Source: Burkholderia latens (lineage in GTDB: Bacteria > Pseudomonadota > Gammaproteobacteria > Burkholderiales > Burkholderiaceae). Taken from it: a DNA stretch of 64,000 nt. The position numbers and the translations under genes were made by a program. The DNA lies in the NCBI RefSeq assembly GCF_902499045.1, contig NZ_CABVPL010000004.1:62001-126000 (forward strand), given 5' to 3'. Under the pieces are notes generated by a model. That model did no database searches. It was not told where the DNA came from and was given only the letters and a program-made list of their open reading frames with translations. Of this stretch, positions 57,629 through 64,000 are shown piece after piece (positions within the stretch are counted from its first letter, which is position 1; the number at the start of each line of letters is the position of its first letter).

Positions 57629-58233
57629 GTTTCTACGTAGAAACTGCGCGCCAAACGGCTGCCGGGAATATTAGGACGACATCAGGAAAATATCAAGAAA
57701 AACGACGTGATTTCGAGAGGTTCTAGAATCGCAGCAACGACTCAGCTGAAACTATAGTTTGGTGTGCGCCGCCCCGGAGCAGTTTCTACGTAGAAACTTA
57801 GGGTGTGGCCAGCGGCGTCTTTGGTGGCCTGACTTTGTGGTGGAGGAATCTGCGAATTGAACGTAAACGGGCAGTCGCTGGCGTCCAATATTTTGAGTCG
57901 CGTGCAGTTTCTCACCCATTGTGCTGCCTCCCTTCGGGCAGTTTCTACGTAGAAACTGCGATCGCGTACTGCGGGCGCACGCAACGTTTTGCGGCGGGGA
58001 AGCCTATGCGAGGCGCGTCGGAGAGGACTTTTCGGACCGATGGGAGGGATTCAGTTACTAAAAACCGGCTGAGATAAGCGATTACAGACCGCAACCCATC
58101 CATCGCTCGCATATTGACCGCGCGGAATGCTCGCGGCCCAAGTTTCTACGTTGAAACTACGGGCAACGCCTTTGGTGCGGTACCAGGGGCAATTGCTATC
58201 TGGCGCTGGCCCTTCGAGTTTCTACGTTGAAAC
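57629..58233. repeat. parS-like array of five palindromes
   Basis: Perfect 16-bp palindrome GTTTCTACGTAGAAAC at 57629-57644, 57782-57797 and 57941-57956, and a one-base variant GTTTCTACGTTGAAAC at 58142-58157 and 58218-58233. Spacings are 153, 159, 201 and 76 bp. They lie upstream of parAB in a gene-free stretch, the expected position of a centromere. Confidence 0.85.
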
Positions 58234-58658
58234 TGTCACGAGCTTGCACGACGGAAGCGACAACGAACTGCTTTGCCAGCGGAAGGAATTGTGCGGATTG
58301 CAAGTGATACGTCGTCGTTTGGGATCATGTGCAAAGTTTTTGGTTTTCCTTATATACTGATTTTCTGCCGCGCACCCGTAGATGGCCGCGGCGTACTCTC
58401 GATCGCAATGTGCGGGATTATCTGGGAGATCGGTGGCCTGTAAGGGCGGAAGTCGGAGATAATCTGGTAGTTCGACAATTCACACGGAGCTAACTCCAAC
58501 TTAATCTTGGAGAAGTCGACGGTGGGACGTCATCGCTCCCGATGCTGGTGTTTCGTCAATCACCTTCAGAGTGGCAGCCAGATCAGTAATATTGGCGTCG
58601 CAGCTTCTTCCAATTCTGGGCGACTCCCCATCAAGCGACTTTGATAACCCGAGCTGCA
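58234..58658. other. Non-coding stretch between parS array and recombinase
   Basis: No gene was supported. It includes GATTATCTGG (58415-58424) and a near-copy GATAATCTGG (58458-58467) of the same orientation within 50 bp, which could be recombinase arm-type or attachment sites for the 58659 enzyme, and an AACTCCAACTTAATCTTGG segment. The right end of the centromere is at 58233. Confidence 0.4.
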
Positions 58659-60794
58659 CTAAGCTCCAGCTAGTCTAAGGAAGGTCTCAGCCTCTCGGTA
58701 TTGGCGTCCAAGCTCCGCAGTCGCATAGATCGATGTGGTGTCGAGCGAATCGTGACCGGCGAAATTCCGCGCACTTTCAAGACTCATGCCATTGGCCAGC
58801 GCGTGAGACACGAAAGTGTGTCGCAGCCAGTGCGGGCTGGCTGCGCTGAAAGCCCGCGCGTGCGGTGAGTCTTCGCGGAGCGCGGCAGCTGTCGCCATCG
58901 CAAAAAACTGCCTAACCGCCTTATAAAGCTGGATCGGATGGATCGGCCCGGTTTGCCGCGCGCGCGCCGCGAGTTCGGGCGTTGGATCGGTTTTGCTTGC
59001 CTTCGCCGCGCGCCGGATCCGGCCGATCTCGGCATTCGACAGCAGCGCCGGGATCAACGGGGTGGCGGCAGGGCAGGCGAGGGGATCGCGCGGCAGCCCG
59101 CGCGATTCCAGATGGTCGCCCATCAGATCCAGCACCGCCGGCACCAGCGGCACAAAGCGCTCCTTCGCGCGCTTGCCAACCACGCGCAGCAACCGAATCG
59201 TGCCCAGCTCAGGGCCGGCGTAACGCTCCTGCACGTCGTCCGTGAAGGCCCCGCACAACTCGGCACGTCGCAGCCCGGTGCTGTACGCAAAGCTCAGCAC
59301 GAAGCGCATGCGTGTCGCCGCGGCCGTGTCCGGCATCGCGTCGAGGACGCGCATCGCGAAGCGCCAGGCGTCGGAGGTCAGGCCGCGCTCGATCTGCAGA
59401 CGCGATTTCGCGGCGACGCGCCGCTCGTTGCCGGCGGCGTCGTGTGTCGACCCAGTGAACACGCGCACCTTCGCGAATGCGTTGTGATCCAGATACTGCG
59501 CGTCGACCAGCTCGCCGAAGAATTTCTTCAGCGCGGACAGCGCATCCTGCCGGCTTTTGATCGACAGCGGCCCACGGAACGGCCGCCAGCCCAAATCGCC
59601 GCGATGCGCGGTGCCCGTCATGACCCATTGGCTGGCCGGCTGCGGATCGACCAGGAACCCGTTGATGTAGTCGCGCGCATCATCGGTGTCGAGGCTCGAC
59701 AGCGCCTTGCGCTTCACGAAGATCGCCCACAGCAGCAGCCGCTCGGCTTCGGTGCGGTAGCGCTGGCGCGTATGTGGGTTCTCGTAGTCGGCGAGCCAGA
59801 AATCAATCGCCTCGCGGTCGTTGTTGGCGCGACTGTTGTTCCTGACGAGATTGCGGTGCGTGCCATGCGAGCCGTCCAGCTCGGGCGGCAGCAAGAAGCG
59901 CTCGAGCGGCACGATCGCAGTGACGGGACCGGCCGCGGCCAGCTGCGGTCCCGCCAGCGTGCGCTCGGACGGGTGGATTTGCACGCCGGCGGCGAGCTGC
60001 AGGCCGGAGACGTCCCCGTAGTGTGCGAGCCACGCGGTGATGCGACGCGCGCCGACTTCGCCCAGGCGCGGCACGCGTCGGTACCAGCGGTAGCCGAGCG
60101 CGTTGATCGACTCGACCAGCTTGCCGATCGTGGTGAGGCCGACGTCGGCGAGACGCAGCGCGACGGCGGTATCGAACCAGCCGAGCACGTGGTGCTCGGG
60201 GCGTGGATCCTCGACCACCAGACGCGCGAGCGCCTCGAGCGCCGCCATTTGTCGCGCGCGCAGGCGGGCGTTGCGCTGCTGCCGACGTAGGGTCGCGCCG
60301 GCGTCGGTGTTCGCGACGGCGTGCCGGGCGGCGAACAGATCCAGCAGCTCTTTCTCGGTATAGAAGCCGTCCGGATCGTGCTCGGCGGCGAAGTCGTCCA
60401 GCGATGGCGTGGATTGCGCCGGCGCGTCGGCCGCTGGCGTCGCGGCAAGGGCGGCCGGACGAATCGCAAGGAGGCGCGCGGTCGCGAAGTCCTGGCGCTT
60501 GCGGGCCGCGGCGACGAAGGCCGTGACCAGCCAGGTGCGGGTGGCGGCCGCCTTGCGCGCGTCGCGACCAAATTCGAGGTACTGGTCGGCCAGCTCGGCG
60601 AGATCCAGTCCTTCCAGATAGCCGCGGAAGAAGGCAAGGTGCTGCAGGCCGATTCGGCGCGCGGCGGCCGCTTCGCGGCGTGCGGCGCGCGAGCGAGACT
60701 TGCGGCGGGCAGCAGGCGTGGTCGCGCGGCGCGGCGTGGCCGGCAGCTCGCGGAACTCGACATCGAGCACGTCAGGATCGTCGGCGGTCGTCAT
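58659..60794 (-). CDS. Large tyrosine recombinase (711 aa)
   Basis: A 711-aa site-specific recombinase, about twice the usual length. The N-terminal ~300 residues are basic and helical (Arg/Ala-rich to ~50) and include a repeat/HhH-like region (AYLAH... LGEVGARRITAWLAHYGDVS). A core-binding domain follows (~325-430), then the catalytic domain: STGLRRAEL (~505, Arg), PHWLRHTF (~658, HxxR), GHDSLDTTSIYATAE (~680-695, His and Tyr). It is probably the enzyme that moved this segment into the replicon. No overlapping ends were identified. Confidence 0.85.
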   Translation of the reverse strand: MTTADDPDVLDVEFRELPATPRRATTPAARRKSRSRAARREAAAARRIGLQHLAFFRGYLEGLDLAELADQYLEFGRDARKAAATRTWLVTAFVAAARKRQDFATARLLAIRPAALAATPAADAPAQSTPSLDDFAAEHDPDGFYTEKELLDLFAARHAVANTDAGATLRRQQRNARLRARQMAALEALARLVVEDPRPEHHVLGWFDTAVALRLADVGLTTIGKLVESINALGYRWYRRVPRLGEVGARRITAWLAHYGDVSGLQLAAGVQIHPSERTLAGPQLAAAGPVTAIVPLERFLLPPELDGSHGTHRNLVRNNSRANNDREAIDFWLADYENPHTRQRYRTEAERLLLWAIFVKRKALSSLDTDDARDYINGFLVDPQPASQWVMTGTAHRGDLGWRPFRGPLSIKSRQDALSALKKFFGELVDAQYLDHNAFAKVRVFTGSTHDAAGNERRVAAKSRLQIERGLTSDAWRFAMRVLDAMPDTAAATRMRFVLSFAYSTGLRRAELCGAFTDDVQERYAGPELGTIRLLRVVGKRAKERFVPLVPAVLDLMGDHLESRGLPRDPLACPAATPLIPALLSNAEIGRIRRAAKASKTDPTPELAARARQTGPIHPIQLYKAVRQFFAMATAAALREDSPHARAFSAASPHWLRHTFVSHALANGMSLESARNFAGHDSLDTTSIYATAELGRQYREAETFLRLAGA

Positions 60795-60991
60795 GGGCGG
60801 ATTCGAGAGCGGTACGTAAAGCGTGTTGTTTGATACACATCCTGCGGCGTGCGCCGTTTGGTCGGCTTTGGCTTCGTCCGGGGTAGACGCACGACAAACC
60901 GTGCCGATGGTCGGCGGCCGCCCGGTGTGCCTTGTCAGGCATGGGTGAGCGCCAGGTTCCCTCAGAAACGGGTCAATTCGTCCAGAAAAGC

Positions 60992-61025
60992 GAAGGGTAA
61001 CATAGTAAGGGCTATGTTACCCTTC
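60992..61025. repeat. Perfect inverted repeat, 14-bp arms
   Basis: GAAGGGTAACATAG / CTATGTTACCCTTC with a 6-bp loop TAAGGG. It lies about 200 bp upstream of the recombinase start, with no U-tract on either side, so it is more likely a protein-binding site than a terminator. Confidence 0.5.
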
Positions 61026-61218
61026 ATTTCGGGACATCGCGCCAAAGCGCTACGCTGGGGTGCTTCTGTATGCTTGGCGCGGGCACCGAGGGCTTGGAGG
61101 TTCTTTCGATCCGGGTGGGACCGCCGGAGAGGCGGCTTTGTCTCAAACGGTGCTGAATCTCAATTGCAAGCGCCTACATTTAGCGTCGCGAAAGGCGAGG
61201 GCCTCGCCAGACAGATTG

Positions 61219-61251
61219 CTTAATTCTCTCCGCGGTGCGGAGAGAATTAAG
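61219..61251. repeat. Perfect inverted repeat, 15-bp arms
   Basis: CTTAATTCTCTCCGC / GCGGAGAGAATTAAG with a GGT centre. No U-tract follows. Together with the repeat at 60992 and the AbiE operators it makes this 500-bp gap unusually palindrome-rich. Confidence 0.55.
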
Positions 61252-61391
61252 GGTTTGAGCGCTCGGTGGTAGGTAAGCCACCCACATATCGATTTGTCGT
61301 CGATCTCGACGCTGCAAAGATCAGAAGAGGGACCTTCCGGATCTCCTTGTACCGGGCGCACCTAGGCCGAGTCTGGTTTGCTTGTCGTAGC

Positions 61392-61492
61392 AAAAGATCA
61401 CTAAGAGTGATCTTTTTTATTCAAATCCAAACCACGCTGCCTTGGCAGAAGTTTTCAGAAGGTGTATTTTGTTCACTATGAGTGAACAAAAT
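61392..61492 (+). promoter_or_regulatory. AbiE promoter with two operators; leaderless start
   Basis: TTGGCA (61442-61447), 17 nt, TATTTT (61465-61470) predicts a start at about 61477-61478, i.e. at the abiEi ATG itself. Two related dyads flank it: AAAAGATCACT-AAG-AGTGATCTTTT (61392-61416) and ATTTTGTTCACT-ATG-AGTGAACAAAAT (61466-61492), centre distance 75 bp, sharing G(A/T)TCACTANGAGTGA(A/T)C. AbiEi antitoxins are known to repress their own promoters by binding paired inverted repeats. The first dyad also ends in T-residues and could terminate incoming transcripts. Confidence 0.65.
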
Positions 61493-62299
61493 CCTGGAAA
61501 ATTAAACCTGTTGCTAGGTGAGCTGGGTGATACGAGCCTGGTGTCGAGCCGATGGCTGCGGGTTCACGGCTACTCCAATAGCCTCGTCGCGCGCTACGTG
61601 AGCAGCGGTTGGCTGGTGTCGCCGGCGCGCGGCGTCTACATGCGCAAGAGTGGGCGCCTACAGTGGGACGGCGTGGTTCGCAGCCTGCAGGTTGGGGAGG
61701 GCACGCCGCTGCACGTCGGAGGTCGTTTTGCACTCAACCTGCAGGGGCACGAGCACTATCTACGTCTGGGCGATGCCGGCACCGTCACCCTGTATGGGGC
61801 GGAGCGGCCACCCGCTTGGCTTGGCAAACTGCCTCTGACGCAGCGTTTCGAGTATCTGGGGAAGGGGCCGTTCGATTGGCCGCCCATGCCGTTCGAGGTG
61901 GAGGCGTCCGCGGCAATCCTGTCCGAACAGGGTCTGGCGTGGCATCAGGCCGCCCCCGGTGCCGATGCCTTGGTTTGTTCCATGCCGGAACGGGCCATCC
62001 TAGAGCTGTGCGATGACGTCTCAGACGCTGCCTTGATCTACGAGGTGGATGCGCTGATGCAGGCTATGACCACGTTACGGCCGCAGCGCGTCGGCGTGTT
62101 ACTTCGCCATTGCCGAAGCATCAAAGCCAAGCGGCTGTTCCTGGCGTTGGCCGAGCGCCATCGGCATGCGTGGCTACCGCACGTGCCGCGGGATGGTGTC
62201 GATCTGGGTCGGGGAAAGCGCGCGCTGGTGCCTGGCGGCCGCTTGCATCCGGTCTACCAGATCACCTTGCCGGGAGACCTCGATGAACACTTGGCTTGA
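61478..62299 (+). CDS. abiEi: AbiEi-type antitoxin (type IV TA)
   Basis: A 273-aa antitoxin. Winged-helix N-terminus (~20-65, SSRWLRVHGYSNSLVARYVSSGWLV) and an AbiEi C-terminal domain (PERAILELCDDVSDAALIYE; VDALMQAMTTLRPQRVGVLL). It does not bind the toxin directly in known type IV systems but represses the operon and counteracts the toxin's action. The ATG lies exactly between the arms of an operator and near the predicted transcription start, so the mRNA is probably leaderless; an upstream TTG is not supported. It overlaps abiEii by 17 nt. Confidence 0.85.
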   Translation: MSEQNPGKLNLLLGELGDTSLVSSRWLRVHGYSNSLVARYVSSGWLVSPARGVYMRKSGRLQWDGVVRSLQVGEGTPLHVGGRFALNLQGHEHYLRLGDAGTVTLYGAERPPAWLGKLPLTQRFEYLGKGPFDWPPMPFEVEASAAILSEQGLAWHQAAPGADALVCSMPERAILELCDDVSDAALIYEVDALMQAMTTLRPQRVGVLLRHCRSIKAKRLFLALAERHRHAWLPHVPRDGVDLGRGKRALVPGGRLHPVYQITLPGDLDEHLA

Positions 62300-63395
62300 T
62301 CACTGGGATCGGCGCTATACCGACCGCGTACGGCTGCTGGTCGAGATTCTGCCGGCGCTGGCGCAAGAGCCGCGCTTCGCGCTCAAAGGCGGTACGGCGA
62401 TCAACCTATTCGAGCACGACCTGCCCCGGTTGTCTGTGGACATTGATCTGGCCTGGTTGCCGGTGCATGACTATGCCGAGGACGCAAGGCTCATCGCTGA
62501 AGCGCTTGGGCGGCTGGCTGATGTGCTGCGCGCCCGGCCTCTGCAACTGCAGGTGCAATTGTCGGCAGGCGAGGGCGCAGGCGTCACGCGACTGGTGGCC
62601 AGTCGCGGTCGTGCGCGCGTGCAGATCGAGACGACGCCGGTGATGCGCGGCACGGTGCATCCCGCGCGGAACATGGTGGTGCGCCCGAGGGTCGAGGAGG
62701 CATTTGGCTTTGCTTCGGTGCAGGTGCTGCACTTCGCCGACCTTTATGCCGGCAAGCTGGCTGCGGCATTGTCGAGACAGCATCCGCGCGACCTTTTCGA
62801 TGTCGGCTTGTTGCTGGAAGACGAGCGGGCGGATCAGGCGCTCTGGCGGACCTTTCTCGTCTACCTAACCTGCAGCCCGAAGCCTGCGTGGGAAATGCTG
62901 GCGCCCCGCGTGCCTGCGGATTTCGCCGCGACCTTTGAAGCGCACTTCAGGGGGATGACGGCAGAGCCTGTCGAAGCCCAGGTCCTGCTGGACATCCATG
63001 AGCGCCTGCTGGCGCGTGTTGCCGGGTGGCTGGATGAGCCATCGTGCGCATTTCTGCGATCAGTGGAGGGTGAACGGCCGGACTTCGATCTGATCGGACT
63101 CCCGCACGCGGCCGGGCTGCCAGCCGTGCGACGCAAATTGCTCAACCTGGCCCAGCGCAGCGACGCCAAACGTGCGGCGGATCAGCCGTTATCGCGAGAA
63201 GCGAGTGTTCAAGGACCGCAGATGGCTGCGTTAGCAGAATTAACAGACACGATTAGCGTTGCAGCGGACGCCATTAGCACAAACTTCGAACTTCAACACC
63301 TGGCCAGTCTGGCAAGGCGACCAGTTTCCGCTATGACGGGCTGGGACGTAGAACGTCAATTAGCAGCACGCCGGCGGGCGGTGGCGGAACGGTAA
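62283..63395 (+). CDS. abiEii: AbiEii-type nucleotidyltransferase toxin, altered C-terminus
   Basis: The toxin of the AbiE pair: an NTase with KGGTAINLF (35-43), SVDIDLAWLP (51-60; Asp53/55) and AGKLAAALSRQHPRDLFDVG (~158-177). Known homologues halt growth by modifying tRNA or similar acceptor ends. The family's C-terminus normally ends near LPAVRRKLLNL (~290). Here the frame continues ~80 residues (MAALAELTDTISVAADAIS...) and runs into a segment which, in another frame, encodes Rhs sequence, so the end looks like a fusion at a recombination junction. Confidence 0.75.
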   Translation: MNTWLDHWDRRYTDRVRLLVEILPALAQEPRFALKGGTAINLFEHDLPRLSVDIDLAWLPVHDYAEDARLIAEALGRLADVLRARPLQLQVQLSAGEGAGVTRLVASRGRARVQIETTPVMRGTVHPARNMVVRPRVEEAFGFASVQVLHFADLYAGKLAAALSRQHPRDLFDVGLLLEDERADQALWRTFLVYLTCSPKPAWEMLAPRVPADFAATFEAHFRGMTAEPVEAQVLLDIHERLLARVAGWLDEPSCAFLRSVEGERPDFDLIGLPHAAGLPAVRRKLLNLAQRSDAKRAADQPLSREASVQGPQMAALAELTDTISVAADAISTNFELQHLASLARRPVSAMTGWDVERQLAARRRAVAER

Positions 63396-63904
63396 CGACT
63401 TCCTACATCTGGTGTGGTCTGCATCCTTGCCAAGCAAGAGGCATCAGCAACGCCGTGACACGCGGCTACTACGCCGAGGGCGAATTCCAACCGGGTAGTC
63501 CGGCGCAATACGCCTATTACGCGCTCGATCAACTCGGATCAGGTCGACGGGCCTTTACAACCGGCAGTGCACCGGCTTACGACTACGATGCATACGGTGC
63601 CGCGTTGCAATCGAATCCGCCCTTGACCGACTACGGGTATGCGGGGATGTTCGCGAACGCGGATAGCGGTCTATACCTGACGATGTTCCGGGCCTACGAT
63701 CCCGTGTCGGGTCGATGGCTCTCACGCGATCCGATTGGCGAAACCAGCGTTTCGAGGGGGGAATCTGTACGCCTATGTTTCGGGCAATCCGGTAGGATTA
63801 AACGATCCACGCGGCTTGGACAATCCCGGGATGGGGCCATACAATCCATGGGATCCGCCAGGTCCGGGTTCCTGTAGCTCCGGGCCGGGTGAGCCTGGGC
63901 TGTA
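63290..63904 (+). pseudogene. Rhs C-terminal core remnant, frameshifted
   Basis: In frame from 63290: TSFRYDGLGRRTSISST, VTRGYYAEGEFQPGS, YAYYALDQLGSGRRAF, then the Rhs signature TMFRAYDPVSGRWLSRDPIGE (63685-63745). A run of six G residues near 63756-63761 shifts the frame; after one shift the expected NLYAYVSGNPVGLNDPRGLD... follows to a stop at 63902-63904. There is no start codon and the N-terminal bulk is absent. It overlaps the tail of abiEii. Confidence 0.8.
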
Positions 63905-64000
63905 GCCGATTTGCCGGGAGTGTATCCTGAGCCCAGCGATTCGGATGGCGTGGAGCGCCGCCAACGCGTTCCGTAACGCGGATAGCGCTGCTGACACAAG

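Noticed and set aside
57629-58233. Possible CRISPR array
   Set aside because: Repeats are 16-bp perfect palindromes at irregular 76-201-bp spacing with no cas genes, beside parAB. They are parS-like sites.
58938-60290. 450-codon plus-strand frame opposite the large recombinase
   Set aside because: Shadow of the catalytic gene on the other strand; no ribosome-binding site and no domain.
61389-61418. Plain terminator before AbiE
   Set aside because: The dyad shares its core with the operator on the abiEi start codon, so it is better explained as an operator, though it may also terminate transcription.
1-64000. tRNA or rRNA genes
   Set aside because: No cloverleaf with a TTCGA arm and CCA-type end, and no rRNA-like stretch was found by reading either strand.

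Overview
The window reads as part of a large, GC-rich plasmid (or plasmid-derived replicon) of a betaproteobacterium, most likely Burkholderiaceae. The support is the codon and protein style, a DUF3717 protein, an iteron-type Rep_3 replicon with a ParA/ParB/parS partition locus, a PRTRC cassette, and a conjugative type IV pilus operon. No rRNA, tRNA or core housekeeping gene is present, and no relaxase, coupling protein (VirD4) or VirB4 was found, so other plasmid functions must lie outside the window. No species was identified.

Layout. 1-15.4 kb (minus strand) holds a block of small plasmid genes, a SlyB-like lipoprotein and the PRTRC cassette: a ParB-like protein, then proteins E, C, F, B, A and ThiF. 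C, B, ThiF and A look like a ubiquitin-like modifier, an E2-like protein, an E1-like enzyme and a JAMM isopeptidase. Upstream lie a small gene, a 1043-aa DNA methylase-helicase fusion and an unknown protein. 15.8-20.2 kb (plus) carries small membrane proteins, a DUF1173 protein, a Lar-like zinc protein and a cold-shock/CFI-box fusion. A group IIC-like intron (20.2-22.0 kb) sits directly behind an intrinsic terminator. A tyrosine recombinase with a Fis-like tail lies at 22.9-24.0 kb, followed by a gene-poor stretch. 25.5-27.4 kb has the actin-like PRTRC protein D (ParM/StbA type) with a small partner. 27.4-31.6 kb (minus) carries a zinc/Toprim primase, SSB and accessory proteins. 32-36 kb (plus) carries a NERD protein, a coiled-coil protein and a FlhC-like regulator.

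37.4-52.8 kb is one long minus-strand operon. It combines VirB8, VirB9 and VirB10 homologues and two lytic transglycosylases with an R64-like thin-pilus set (PilL/TcpQ-like, PilN, O, P, Q, R, S and V). It looks like a type IV pilus / type IV secretion hybrid. 53.2-58.2 kb is the maintenance core: a possible regulator, about 18 iterons, AT-rich 12-13-mers, a DnaA box, rep, parB, parA and five palindromic parS-like sites. 58.7-64 kb looks acquired: a 711-aa tyrosine recombinase, an AbiE (type IV) toxin-antitoxin pair and a broken Rhs C-terminal remnant.

Two non-coding signals run through the plasmid. At least six minus-strand promoters carry a leader that begins with a short GCGTC...GACGC-type hairpin about 13 nt after the -10 box. 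Several gene junctions also place an intrinsic-terminator-like hairpin and U-tract immediately before the next Shine-Dalgarno sequence, which suggests regulated read-through. A separate palindrome, CAACCGGTTG, recurs four times with similar flanks, always upstream of plus-strand genes.
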